From positions 11,716,278 through 11,780,277 of the forward strand of contig NC_134030.1 in NCBI RefSeq assembly GCF_964204645.1: DNA of 64,000 bases. The letters run 5' to 3'. The stretch is from Tubulanus polymorphus (Eukaryota > Nemertea > Palaeonemertea > Tubulaniformes > Tubulanidae). Shown here one piece after another: positions 31,921 to 42,984 of this stretch. The notes under the pieces are model-generated. The model made no database searches. It was given only the letters and a program-made list of their open reading frames with translations, and was not told the DNA's origin. A program made the position numbers and the translations under genes. How positions within the stretch are numbered: position 1 is the stretch's first letter; every line of letters starts with the position of its first letter.

Positions 31921-33341
31921 GTGTGACAGTTCGGCTGCACAGCAATAACAACTTGGTAGTCAACTTACGTCAAGTTATAAAGCAAGCAAACTGAAGATAT
32001 TTCTGAAGATCGGCTAACTGACTACCTTTATTCGGTGAGCGAATTGTATAGAGAATTGCATAGAACATGGTTAGATTTAAATTATATTTCTAACGACAGC
32101 GTATTATAAGCTACTTTGTCATGGATGTTGACATATGGGAATCGTTTTTCAGACCCTTTTTGCTTTTCAAGCATTCAGCTTTGAGATGCTTCAGCTAATC
32201 GTCGTGAAGTATCGTATATAGATGGAATCAAATAACTTTATGGTGAAGCATGTCCCTGTGAAGCAATGATGCTTCGAAGCTTTCACTTTTTAGATGCTTC
32301 AACTACAATTATCATGAAGATAGAGAAATTCAAATTATCGTGTACATAGACTAGAGATCTCAGCTTATGTGATGCGAAGCACGTTTCTTAAAGCGTCAAG
32401 CTTTCCAGCTTTGAGATGCTTCAAACTTCATTTCGAATTTTATACAGCTTTGCTGAATAGTTACTTCGGCGAAGTCATCTGAAAGCATGATTCGAAGCTT
32501 TCTATCTGAGATCCTTATTTCAAAGCATCTGAAGCATTTCTTGCTTCAACTCTGAAGCTGGATGAACTTTCTCACTTTCTCTCTGGCATTGATAGCCTAT
32601 TGTAGCTGATATTGCGATTTCCATCCGTCACCATGATATTTTATTGCGATTTTCGCAATACATGTATTTATAATAATTGGTTAAACCTCTTAGAACGAGG
32701 TTGAGTGCAGCTGGTATGTATTTTTCCATAGTCATGTACTATGGAAATGTCCTGTTGATGGTGTATTTATCGACCTAACAAATGGCCTAATGGCATGGCT
32801 ATTGTATATATATTTTCTACACTGCGAATCTGTTATGTTTTCGGGAAGCTGGGCACATCTGAAGAAGGAACATGAGGAGAGGAGTCGCATCATTCGTGAT
32901 TTTGTTTTTATTAGTTCGAGACTGTGAGGTTGAAGATATGTGAGGTCTAGACTAGTTGTTGCGAGATATCCTGCGAGATTGTACGGGGAGACGAAATTGT
33001 GCAACGGAACGCACTTGGAACGCGGTCCATCAAGGGGTGGGGCTGGGGGTAGTTATTCTGGCCAGATAACCTGGAGTCATGGGGAAAGCAGGAGCAACAG
33101 CAGTGGAGTTGACAAACCTTTTTTATGTGATGGACCGGTAAAGTCGGCTTTTAGCGAGTCCAAATCCGTATTTTAGTGACCCCGTACTGTGTGGGGATTT
33201 TTTTGTTCTCTTTTGGCGTGGTAATAAAAGAAAGAAGACGTTAGGTAAATCTCGGCGTGGTCTTTGATTAATTTAGAGGTTCTTTGGAAACGATTATTCC
33301 CCCTTTCTTGATTGAGCCAACGAAAGAGGAGATTTCACAAA
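31800..33341 (+). mobile_element. Possible long LTR ending at a primer-binding site
   Basis: TGTGCCGAGA at 31,800 and TTCACA at 33,334-33,339 give TG...CA ends with a 4-bp inverted match. Inside are a TATA box (TATATAAG, 31,914) and a poly(A)-like TAATAAAAG near 33,221. TGGTGGCAGCG follows at 33,342. At about 1.54 kb this would be a long LTR, and the left edge is the uncertain part. The region 32,140-32,570 holds a dense cluster of GAAGC/GCTTC motifs. No gene is supported inside. Confidence 0.35.
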
Positions 33342-33354
33342 TGGTGGCAGCGTA
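33342..33354 (+). promoter_or_regulatory. LTR-retrotransposon primer-binding site
   Basis: TGGTGGCAGCGTA starts two bases after a CA end. The first 11 bases are complementary to the 3' end of a Leu tRNA ending CGCTGCCACCA. The same 13 bases follow the 5' LTR of the element at 58,379, so it is a genuine priming motif. Confidence 0.6.
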
Positions 33355-33679
33355 CTGGGATTTTTAGAACCTTAAAACTGTGGAAATATTGAGTCGAAGC
33401 GAACGTATAGTCTGTGTAAATTCTCTCACGGAAAGACGGAAAGTTGTCGGTTTATTTACGGCCACTGATATTAATCTGGTGTCTAATTAATTTGCCACTG
33501 TCTGTTGAGTTAACCTCCAGTGTTATCAGTGTAGGCCTAAGTTTGGATATTGTATATTTTTATTTATCACTTCTCGTATCCAATAATGTCGGTACCGCAT
33601 AACATAGATGGGGGATGGGGGTTCGTCTCGGAAGAAAAACCTTAAAATGCGGCTCCATCATGAGGCTTATCATGCAGTC
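33355..33679. other. Intergenic, no gene recognised
   Basis: This would be the leader of the LTR element primed at 33,342, but no gag is seen. ATGGGGGATGGGGG near 33,608 is a G-rich patch. Confidence 0.4.
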
Positions 33680-34324
33680 GAATTTACAGTCACGTTCCAT
33701 AATTCAATGAATTTCTTTGCTTTATCTAATTGATCCAAATATAATTTCATATCAAATTTTCTTTCTTTTCGAGTGGTCTTAGATGGTCTTACAATTCCAA
33801 ATTAACTTTTTTATTATAATTATCATCCATATCAAACTTAGATATTGGTAACACGTGATCAATATGAAAATAATTTCCATAATTATCTTTATTCATTTCA
33901 TCATCGAACTGATATATAATCCATGATTTTAAGAATTCATCTGTACAACCCAATAAATTTGTTAGTGTGTATGAGTTTTTGTCTTTACTGAATGATTGTG
34001 TTAATCTAACACCTAGACATTTTCTTATTTTGAAATAAAAATCTGTTTTATACCTTTCTCTTTGATAATTATTATAATACTTATAATATTCTCTATTATT
34101 TGCTTGATATTGCTTAATCTTATCTTTGCGTGTTTCAGCATTATTTCTATAATTTTGTTTGTCACTTAGTTTACTACAAGTTTTACATAACTATGTTTAC
34201 CATCTTTCTGAGTTTTATGATTATAATATTCTGATAATGATTTATTCATTTTACACTTCCAACATTTCTTATAGTAAAGATTAACAACACTATGCGTAAT
34301 ATTTATAGTTTGTGGTTGTTCCAT
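33680..34324 (-). pseudogene. AT-rich element: zinc-ribbon HNH endonuclease
   Basis: From ATG at 34,324 the protein begins MEQPQTINITHSVV and has CWKCKMNKSLSEYY, then after a frameshift near 34,190 CKTCSKLSD, together a four-Cys zinc-binding module. A Tyr/Asn/Lys-rich linker leads to KIRKCLGVRL, LLGCTDEFLKSWI, and YFHIDHVLPISKFD near 33,850, the H-I-D-H core of HNH nucleases. The frame hits a stop at 33,789, and a further shifted segment to about 33,680 looks like the tail. This layout is typical of HNH proteins in large DNA viruses and related selfish elements. HNH enzymes nick or cut DNA. Confidence 0.65.
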
Positions 34325-34362
34325 TTATTATACGTATTTTTATTAAAATATCATTAGAAAAC

Positions 34363-34668
34363 TTAATTTGAATTATGTAATTTTTCATCTAATTCATGAA
34401 TATATCTATGATTTCTCAAACTCTTTTCATATTTATATTCTTTATTGCATATTTCACAGCATTTAATATTATTAATTCTATCTGAAATATAATCAATGTT
34501 ATCTTTTAATTCCGCGTATCTGATTTTACAAGAATCATAGAATTCTAACAACTGTTTTATACTATAAATTGAAAAAGAAAATAAACCTGAAATCATAATA
34601 ATTGATTTAATATTCTGTTGATTTTTATGTATTAGATGTAATAAATTTAATACCTTACTTTCACTCAT
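34363..34668 (-). CDS. AT-rich element ORF C (copy 3, intact)
   Basis: A 101-residue intact ORF starting MSESKVLNLLHLIHKNQQNI. A hydrophobic segment (IIMISGLFSFSIYSIKQLL, about residues 22-40) is a likely membrane anchor. A helical middle is followed by CCEICNKEYKYEKSLRNHRY and IHELDEKLHNSN, which give a C-x2-C ... H-x4-H zinc-finger pattern. It is nearly identical to the split copy at 23,691 and 25,531. The function is unknown; a membrane-tethered nucleic-acid- or protein-binding role is inferred from layout only. Confidence 0.65.
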   Translation of the reverse strand: MSESKVLNLLHLIHKNQQNIKSIIMISGLFSFSIYSIKQLLEFYDSCKIRYAELKDNIDYISDRINNIKCCEICNKEYKYEKSLRNHRYIHELDEKLHNSN

Positions 34669-34748
34669 TTCTATAGTTAAAATATATAAAATAAATTAAA
34701 TTAAAAGATGCTGTTTTAATCCTCCAAATCATTTAAATCATTAACTTT

Positions 34749-34934
34749 TTAATGATTATTTTTTCTGTGATTGTTTCCATTTAACTTCTCTAACTTTTTA
34801 CTCAATTTAATATTTTCATTCATTAGATCTCTACTTATATTCTCATAGTAAAAGAAAAGCGCAGCCAATACTAACCCACCTGCTATAAGATAATGTTTTA
34901 AATCACTTTTCCCAGTTGGAATGAAACCATCCAT
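34749..34934 (-). CDS. AT-rich element ORF B (copy 3)
   Basis: A 61-residue ORF, MDGFIPTGKSDLKHYLIAGG onward, with one transmembrane helix (YLIAGGLVLAALFFYY) and the coiled NENIKLSKKLEKLNGN segment. It matches copy 2 closely but stops early at HRKNNH, because of a frame difference at the tail. Most differences from copy 2 are conservative, consistent with past selection on the protein. Confidence 0.6.
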   Translation of the reverse strand: MDGFIPTGKSDLKHYLIAGGLVLAALFFYYENISRDLMNENIKLSKKLEKLNGNNHRKNNH

Positions 34935-35039
34935 TTATTAAAGAAAAAAAATTAAAATTAATTTAAAATATCTTATTTTGAATATTAATATTTAGAGTTG
35001 AATTATTATTTTTGAGTTATGATATTTGAAACATACAGC

Positions 35040-35310
35040 TTAATCTTTTTTCAATAAATATTTATTATTCTTTTCATATTCGATATGTTTAACTGTTTGA
35101 TAATTTTTTGATTTATGTGATTTTAAATATTTACCTCCACAATCACAATACACTTTTTCATTAGGATTGAATTTTCTAAGTTCATCATCTAAATTACATT
35201 GAACTGCAATATCTTTATATGAATTATTATTAACTGATTCACATTGAATACCAATATTTGATGAATTTTCATTATAGATAATTTGTTTATTATCAAAATA
35301 GTCTCTCCCT
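35040..35310 (-). pseudogene. AT-rich element ORF A (copy 3, C-terminal half)
   Basis: It retains NIGIQCESVNNNSYKDIAVQ, then KFNPNEKVYCDCGGKYLKSH and KNYQTVKHIEYEKN. The repeated (I)G/A-x-QC motif and the final Cys/His cluster match copy 2. The N-terminal half is missing beyond 35,310; codons further upstream belong to the neighbouring hAT terminus. Confidence 0.6.
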
Positions 35311-35327
35311 GCAGAGGGCAGAGTTCG

Positions 35328-38300
35328 TACACCTCCTGGAATTTGAGCAAAATCAATTCCAGGACCTTGAATTCCTGGAAATTCAGGGTTTTTAAGGGCT
35401 TTTCCTGGAAAACTCATGGAATTTCAGGATCTTGGTCATCTGAAAATTTTCTAGTTGTTTTCAATGGTCAGTCCATTTTAAAAAAAATGGTCTTGTGCGG
35501 GTATCATTTATGAAGTGTCTATACAATTTAAGTGTATAGAGCATTTGACTCGTGCCTTCTTAATTAGGCAATTAGTGGTCACCATTATTCCTTTATGTAG
35601 GATGTAAAGTTTGAAAGAATAAAGGTATGTGTAATTTAGATAATGACAGACTGTAGAACTATGTCTTCAAGTCTAGGGCTATTACTGTTGAATTGAACAA
35701 ATTAAGTCGAACCAGCTTAAATAGATAAAATGATTGAACACATCATAACAGTCAAATTGTAATATTGTTTGCTGTGCCAGCGTGTGTTCACTGATGTTAG
35801 TCATTCGCTATGAAAATTCTAAGAATTTACAAAATCTGAACGACTCTTACGATGCCTGGGGGAAAGTGCATGTTCCAGTGTGAATGGATTTCTGCCGATG
35901 AATTCAAGGACTGGCTTTGCAAGGATATTAAATGTCGATACCGTGCATTTTGTTCGATATGTGATAATACAATCGATATTGGAAATATGGGCAAAGCGGC
36001 ACTGAAGAGCCATATGAAAGGGAAGAAACATTTGTCTGCTGTGAAAAAATTCCAGCACAACACAATTGCAATAACAGTTTTTCTCTGGACGTAACGAAAA
36101 ACAATCTACCAGTTATGAATCTACAACTGCAACTACTGGTAGACCAACTTCAACTGTTTTACCGACTATCGAAAGCGCCGTCATGAAAACAGATGTATTG
36201 AAATCGGAAATTCTGTGGACTATGAAAGCGATGTCATCGCATTACTCGTATCATTCATGTGAGAATCTGAAGCCAGTTTTACGTGCTATGTTCCCCGATA
36301 GCAAAATAGCTGCTGGGTTTAGCTGTGGTGAAAAAAGGCAATGTACTTAACTGTTTATGGCTTGGCTCCTTACTTCAAGTCACTGTTATTAAAAAATGTT
36401 GCTAGCCAAGACAACTTTGTATTATTGTTCGATGAAAGTTTAAATCGCGAGAATCAAAAAAGGAACGTGACATGTTCGTGCGATACTGGGACCATGACAA
36501 AATTGTTTCCCGATATTATGGTTCCGAGTTCATGGGTCATACTGATTCATCTCTGCTCGTGGATCACTTCTCTGACTGTGTAAAAGATCTGTGCTTCAGT
36601 TGACTGTTACAGATTTCTATGGATGGCCCCAATGTAAATTGGGCATTTCATAGAAAATTTCAAGATAAACTGTTTACTGACTGTGGAAATAAACTCATCG
36701 ATATCGGCAGCTGCGAGCTACACATCGTCCACGGAGCATTTAAAACTGGTTTTGAAAAAACGTCTCTGTTTGCTGGAGTTGGAAATTTACTAACGAGCCT
36801 GTATTACTTGTTTAAAGACTCGCCAGCCCGTAAGGAAGATTACCTTGATGTCACTGGATCCTCATCATTTCCGATGAAATTTTGTAATCATCGCTGGCTA
36901 GAGAATCTTCCTGTTGCGCATCGTGCCTTGCGTGAGTGGGAAAATGTTAAAAAGTACGTCAAAGCAGCCACCGAGAAAAAAGTTGATACTCCAACATCCA
37001 AGAGTTTTGCTGTAGTCAAGGAACACACCCAGAATGTGAGAACTGTAGCGATGCTTCAGTTTTATGTCTCGGTGGCTAACGTTGTTCAACCATTCTTGCA
37101 AAAATATCAGTCGGATGCGCCAATCATACCATTCCTGAGCGATGACCTATTCCACCTAAGGCTAAACAAAAATGATACCTTGATTCTCCGCAGCGGCCGG
37201 ATCATTTTTGTACAATATGATAAAATTTATAAACAGTTCATTTCTTTAGCGGCCGGGTCTGTTATGGTAAAATTGATCACGACTTTTAAAAAAAGTAATG
37301 TATAGGGTAGATAGGCAGCCGGCCGGGTCAACATTTAAGCTCAGCAGAGCGGAGAAACAAGGTATCAATTTTTTTAGCCTAACAAGGTCATTAATGCTGT
37401 CTTATAATAAATATAATGCTGTCTTATATCAAGTCGGATGCTATATCCAAGTCAACCACTCCGTACTAACTGATGCAAGCCGATATCAACAAAAAGGAAA
37501 ACTTATGTATAATCAAGAAGGTAAGCAATAAATTATTTGAACATTGACATGTTTTACATATTTACTACAAATTTATGTTATACAGATTTATTTCTTATGT
37601 TTCCTATTGTCAACTGTTACAATACACTATCAAACATAGAAATGATAGTTATGATAACTAAATGGCAACAGTTTAATTGACAAAATTATATATCACTATT
37701 CATTTTTCAGGTAAATGTTGGTGCTGCATGCGAAGATTCATTGAAAAAGCTAGTCAAAGAAAAGAATGCGTCAGAACTTGCTGTCTTCGAGTTTAGAGAA
37801 AGTGCCAGAAATGTTTATAGAGTAATCACATCCAAGCTGATCGATAAACTGCCTCTCAAATATAGCCTTGTGAGGAATGCTGTCTGTTTAGACCCAAGAA
37901 AGATGGCAACTGACCGTGATAAAGTCATCAAGAACATGGATTCATTAGTTAAGGTATGTGTGTTAAATGGTTTTCAAAGATACTTTGTCAGAAGGTTTTA
38001 TTATTGAAATTATTTTATTTTTTCAATTTTTTACAGTTCTGGTTGATAATAACAAATTGACGCATGATGAATCCCATGTAGTCAAAAGACAGTACGCTCA
38101 ATTTCTAGATATGGTCGTTTCACATTTGAGATCAGAATTTGCTGGTTTTGAGCCATTTGGACCAGACAACAAAGAGGCAAATCGAATTGACACATTCCTC
38201 TACCAGCATCTTGCTGCCCGTCCAGAATACAAAGACCTGTAGAATGATTCTCATGTTATCACATGGACAAGCAACTGTGGAGCGTGGATTCTCAGTTAAT

Positions 38301-38370
38301 AAGCAGGTAGGATCAATGATGTTTAAATCTATGATATTGATACACCGGTCACAATCCTCTCTTTAATCGT
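35328..38370 (+). pseudogene. Decayed hAT-family transposon (copy 2)
   Basis: The left terminus CAGAGTTCGTACACCTCCTG is hAT-like. The coding region starts near 35,852 with a BED-type finger (CRYRAFCSICDNTIDI ... HMKGKKH), then LKSEILWTMKAMSSHYSYHS and LLFDESLN (first Asp region). After frameshifts near 36,340, 36,450 and 36,600 come DGPNVNWAF and GSCELHIVHGAF. An intron or insertion follows 37,130, and coding returns at 37,714 (VNVGAACEDSLKKL). The C-terminal hAT dimerisation motif SHGQATVERGFSVNKQ lies near 38,255. It is related to the intact ORF at 43,104. No right terminus was found. Confidence 0.8.
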
Positions 38371-38898
38371 TATCTATAAAATACTTGAGTAAGGCCCTGG
38401 CGAGAGGACGTGTCCGTGCACAAATCCGAATGAATAAATATAAATACCGGATGATAATATTGAAGATAATATATTTTATTTACCTTGAACAAAGAATGAT
38501 TTTCCTAATCCCTATTGGTCGCAATTGTTAACCGATTGTTTTCAAACTTGGTACACAAGTAGTGTATCATTTGCGGTAGAAGCCTAATTAAAATTGGGTC
38601 GATTCGATTTAAATTCTAGCCACCAGGGGGCAAACATGAAAAACGACGTTAACAGCCTAAAGGCCGCAATTGTTGACCGATCTTTGGTACACAAGTTGGT
38701 ACACAAGTAGGATATCATTTGAGGTAGAAGCCTAATTAAAATTGGGTCGATTCGATTTAAATTTTAGCCACAAGTCTAAAAAAAAGTATTAATATGTTGG
38801 GGTACCCCCAGTGATCTTCCACAGTTTTTCACCCCGGGTGAATATCGAATATATCGATATTATATATCGAAAATATATCGAAAAAATACACGGGTTTT
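38371..38898. repeat. 145-bp direct repeat pair and AT/GATA stretch
   Basis: 38,519-38,625 and 38,663-38,770 are two copies of one unit sharing GGTAGAAGCCTAATTAAAAT and GGTCGATTCGATTTAAATT. The first ends with GCCACCAGGGGGCA. A palindromic ATATCGATATTATATATCGA stretch follows at 38,848-38,880, just before the ORF cluster. Confidence 0.75.
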
Positions 38899-39178
38899 AT
38901 GCAAAACAACACTAAAATCATTTCAAAATGGAAAAAGGATAAAACCGCTAACATTGACCATTCTAAGACTAAGTTCTGGACAATGGGATATGTGCAGAAA
39001 GTTATCAGAGAAAATAGTACAAAAATTCAGGACCTGAGTGGAATTGTGACTCAATTGGGACTTAAGGTTGAAAAAATTTCGGATACAACCTCCAATAACA
39101 AAAATAGGATAATCACGTTGGAGAAGAAACTATTAGGCGACAATTCTTACACGGGACAAATGATGCAGCAGCAGCAAT

Positions 39179-39212
<34 letters not shown>
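38899..39212 (+). pseudogene. Unrecognised coiled-coil ORF with poly-Gln tail
   Basis: A 93-residue frame from ATG at 38,899 (MQNNTKIISKWKKDK) has heptad-like spacing in LSGIVTQLGLKVEKISDTTS and NRIITLEKKLLG, suggesting a coiled coil. It ends in CAG/CAA repeats. One TAA interrupts the glutamine run at 39,178-39,180, after which CAA codons continue to HYTDEPSTS and a stop. It is the first of three closely packed frames. No family is recognised. Confidence 0.45.
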
Positions 39213-39236
39213 CTACACGGACGAACCCAGTACATC

Positions 39237-39393
39237 ATGATTTGTCACAAAAATGATTTGTCACCAACGTTACAACTTGGTGCCGCTATCCTTAATATGG
39301 ATTCCGGACAACTGGTTAGTCAAGAGTCCGCTGGCACACGCGACATACTGCCCATAAGCCGTTATGTCGACTTTAGTAGATTACACAACAGGT
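39237..39393 (+). CDS. Unrecognised small ORF 2 of cluster
   Basis: ATG at 39,237 opens a 51-residue frame containing LSPTLQLGAAILNMDSGQLV and TRDILPISRYVDFSRL. It overlaps the next frame by about 30 bases. The tight packing resembles compact viral genomes, but no homologue is recalled. Confidence 0.3.
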
Positions 39394-40030
39394 GAATTCC
39401 TTGGGTCCACATACGACTTTTCGACAGTGGAATCGCAAACGCAACAACAGGTCCAGAATATAGAAACAACGATTACGACAGATTGATTAGGAGAAACATT
39501 GTTGAGTTTTCTTCAATCGTTCGAGACAGACTCACCCAAAGTATAGACAGCGGCACCGATCTCCATTATAATAAGCAAAGAAGATAATCAACTAATATTG
39601 GCAGCGGAAACTGCACATATAAGTAAGTTGACTTCATAATTTTCTACTAACTGAGTATTTTATTTCACTAAATTTGACTCATAATGATATTTATCAACTT
39701 GACATTTGTTATTGATGTTGAATTATATTTCAGAGTTGGAAAATCATTTTAACACATTGTATTTATTATTTGTATGTTTGTATATTTACAGCTACCGACC
39801 AGCAACTTTTTAAAAAGATGGCGAACTTCGACCCGGGTGATGAAACGACGCGATTAGTTTTCCGACTAGATGGTACCGCTACTATTATCAACATTAGCGA
39901 TGTCCAACCGATCATCAACCCGGGCCAATAATTCACTGACATGACCATCGACATCCTTATCCGGCAGTTGATTTACAAACAAGAGCCCCAAGGGGCACAA
40001 TGGCCAGCCTGTCAGATTTGCTTTTTATAA
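39363..40030 (+). pseudogene. Unrecognised ORF 3 of cluster, with one intron
   Basis: ATG at 39,363 gives MSTLVDYTTGEFLGSTYDFS, then two in-frame stops, then TAAPISIIISKEDNQLILAA. A GTAAGT donor lies near 39,622 and a TTTACAG acceptor near 39,790. The joined codon keeps the frame into TDQQLFKKMANFDPGDETTR and LVFRLDGTATIINISDVQP. A stop precedes DMTIDILIRQLIYKQEP. Matching splice phase across otherwise non-coding sequence is evidence that it was a real gene. Function unknown. Confidence 0.45.
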
Positions 40031-40184
40031 ATGATGTAATCTGTGGGTTATATTTATCAATATACACTCCCTGCTCAATATCATTTACATAGTAAAATCG
40101 TGTGTTAACACAGACAGCAGGAACGAATGTAATATAGAAATACTAAGTTATTGTATTGTTCAACGCCCCCTGGTGGCCATAAAA
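40031..40184 (+). repeat. Left half of a 154-bp repeat unit
   Basis: Bases 40,125-40,184 (GAAATACTAAGTTATTGTAT ... CGCCCCCTGGTGGCC ATAAAA) match the tandem units at 53.2-53.8 kb. The unit is cut at 40,184 and its remaining half begins at 49,278, so the 9.1 kb between is inserted sequence. Confidence 0.75.
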
Positions 40185-40200
40185 CCCTTATGAAAATGGT

Positions 40201-40440
40201 ACACGTGTATTTAGCTAAATACACGTGTAATATGAAATTACACGTGTACTTTTGACGTGTATTTTGAAGTACATGTGTAAAACACGTGTATTTCTAAAAT
40301 ACACGTGTAGTTTGGACATGTATTTTGAATTACACGTGTACTGAAGATGTGTATTTTGAAATACACGTGTAACTTAGGACGTGTATTTTAAAAACACGTG
40401 TAAATTCATGTGTGGCTTCTGAAATACATGTGCAATCTGG
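40201..40440. repeat. TACACGTGTA array, left end
   Basis: At least eight full or near copies of the 10-bp palindrome TACACGTGTA are spaced 15-35 bp apart, separated by AT-rich spacers. The core CACGTG is a canonical E-box. Spacing and flanks differ from copy to copy, so it is not a simple microsatellite. Confidence 0.9.
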
Positions 40441-41081
40441 ATGCATGTACCTTGGCTAAAAAATTATACATGTACCTTGTTTCTCATAATTGGTCACTTT
40501 TGTAAACTGCAATAAAATTTGTAATTACATCATTTAGCTTCACATGATTTCATAAAAAGTAAGATTTTGCATGTAATGTTCGGAGAATTGAAGGAATCTC
40601 CTGTCTTTTTAATTGTTTGATCCTCATTTAGTAGTTTTTTCCAGGATGCCATGTCAAAAAATCATGTTGTTTGTCCTGTATTGACTAGATTGGATCCTGT
40701 ATGAATGAAGCACGTGTCTTTGTTGCCCTCTGAATAAATCCAAAAACTGTTTCACAAAAATCATGATCTGAACAAAAAATTTTGGATATTTCATTTATTA
40801 TCAAGATAACTAGAGGCTTAGGGGACTGCCCAAGCCCCGAATTACAATGTTATTTATGAAAAATGTTGAATATATTGCTGTCACCAGCTCCAAGTGTTCT
40901 GCTTTCCTTGTAGGCCCATACACAAAAAATGTCCTTTTTCCGCTAATGTTGCCTTAACATACTGTATATCACATAATGAACATTTGTATCATACCTGCAG
41001 TTTTTTGAATAATGTCTTATATACAGCGCAGTAATATTTGTTCACCTCCGCACATAGAGAAAATCTTTTCAAAATAGGCAT

Positions 41082-42200
41082 TTAGAACTGCGTAGAACCG
41101 CTTCTCAGTAACAGTAAATTCAACCGATCCAACAATCCAGTCAAAACAGTTGATGTGGATCCAGCTTTGAGGGAGAACATCATAATAGTAGTAACAGCCC
41201 CACGAAGGGTCACCTCAGCATTTGTGTGGAGAGGATCATCTATTTCCATCAATGAGCTGTGGCTGCAAAACAGATTAAACATTTTGGTGATTGGTCAAGT
41301 TCATATCCGATGAGTAGATTGGCAATTATGATTGCATTCACTTTAGTCATAAGGCACTGTATTACTAACTTACGTCGTCACAACCATTGTCTGCATTATT
41401 GGTTGATTGTGGCCATTTTCAATTCTTAAATCTTCCAGATTCTCAAAATCGACTTCTTGAAAAATCAAAATGTCCATCATTTAGCAACATATTACAAACT
41501 ACAAAACAAGAAGTAATTTGAGAATAAATTATTCCCAAGCATATAGAACTTAAGGCTACAGTAGGCCTATACGTAGGTTGGTTTCCAGCTAGCGATTTCG
41601 TAGCCTATTGTTGCGATGAACATGCATAACGTACCAGATCGGACCTGGATTTTTTGTCTGTAAGGGCTTATATACGAAATACCTAGCATTGTCTATCATA
41701 CATTATCCATTATATATGTAAACACCATATTTTGTATGTTATACACATAAAAAGTAGGTGGTACAATGCGATCGTCCAATATACAGACACTGAGACAGAC
41801 AGAGGCCATCCCCTCAATTAGCACTGAGCCCGCTTGTGAAAACTAACAACATTAACATTAAACTAAACAATTGGCCTATGCAATAGCATAATTCTCCATG
41901 TCTCTTGTTTGTCCTGTCAACTTTATTGAACTGTCAAACCAATAATTTACTTGTTTAACATTATTATTGATAAGGACCAATAAAGTCAATTTGATTTGCT
42001 TAGATTTAAAATGATCTTACCTCCAAATGTTTAACATGTAGGCCTACTCGCGTATTTTAACTGGCCTTCTACTTGCAATTTCTTTTTCAAACTCCATGCT
42101 TGCAAAAGACGAATTCGGTTGGTATACATCGATATTTACGGGTAATTTTTCCACTAAAAAGTGCATCTTTATGTTATTTGTCTTCCATTTTGGAACACTA
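41082..42200 (-). pseudogene. Unidentified multi-exon gene in left part of 9.1-kb element
   Basis: Two exons join in frame on minus. One (about 41,470-41,377) encodes LIFQEVDFENLEDLRIENGH and ends at a GTAAGT donor. The other (about 41,268-41,082) follows a TTTTGCAG acceptor and encodes SSLMEIDDPLHTNAEVTLRG, then a hydrophobic, Leu-rich end and stop. An upstream candidate exon near 42,180-42,060 (MHFLVEKLPVNIDVYQPNSS) has a stop before its donor. It is unrecognised, and I cannot exclude chance. Confidence 0.3.
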
Positions 42201-42984
42201 CTAAAATGAAAACCTCAATGACGAACTGACGAGCTCCGATTAAATGGTTTTCAATGAACAGAAAAACAACCTAGACAAAATAATCTCATCTAAATGTTGA
42301 ATTAAATACTTACAGGCCTTATTCATGCACCTTTTTGTCTATTTTTATAATACAGCGTATATTAAAATGATCGTCATTTCTTCACTGAATCGTTATTTTC
42401 AACTTGCTTAATTGATTTTGCCTTAGCTTCATTGATTTTCAGGGCTTCTAGTGGTCCTATTTTCCTATTTTTTCCTATTTTTTAGTGCTTGTCCTATTTT
42501 GTCCTATTTTTATATCAAAAAGTCCTATTTGTCCTATTTTCTCTCATTTTCCAGCTCGTCGACGACTTTTTATCGACAAAAATGTTCTTTATATCTTTTC
42601 ATATGATGTGAAACACCATTTTGAGTGTTTGGTAGAACCTGCAGCATTCATGTTCGGTAAGTTCTGGCTATACAACTTCTTTTCTAATCTTTATATCCTA
42701 ACATGCCCAATGATTTTGTTCCAAATGTCACATGTTGCAGTGCAACTGGGCTTTGGCTATATGAGGGTTACAAACCAGAGGTGGTCGAGAAGTCAATCTC
42801 TTTTCATCCAAACATTTCTTGATTATAATGCTAATTCTTTTGGGTCCGCCTCAGGTATACATTGCCAAGTATCACCACAGGGATGCTCTGTTGTGATCTA
42901 GCTGTGTGCAGTGACAATACTGAAAGCAATTATGGATTGCTTTGATTGTTGCCACTGCTTTAAATATTGTAACCTTAGACAGGA

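Larger units (their letters stand above)
33680..35310 (-). mobile_element. AT-rich multi-ORF element, copy 3
   Basis: On minus from right to left: ORF A C-terminus (35,310-35,040), ORF B (34,934-34,749), ORF C (34,668-34,363) and an HNH endonuclease gene (34,324 to about 33,680). The order A-B-C is the same as in copy 2. Spacer sequence between A and B (GAGTTGAATTATTATTTTTG) is shared with copy 1 as well. ORF A stops at a hAT terminus at 35,328, which suggests truncation by that insertion. Confidence 0.7.

Noticed and set aside
35280-35417. ORF A of copy 3 starting at 35,417 (MSFPGKALKNPEF)
   Set aside because: Residues before about 35,310 come from the neighbouring hAT terminus with its repeated TTCCTGGAA phrase, not from ORF A.
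42485-42901. 138-residue ORF upstream of the hAT gene
   Set aside because: It begins in the subterminal TCCTATTTT repeats of the hAT and has no recognisable domain.
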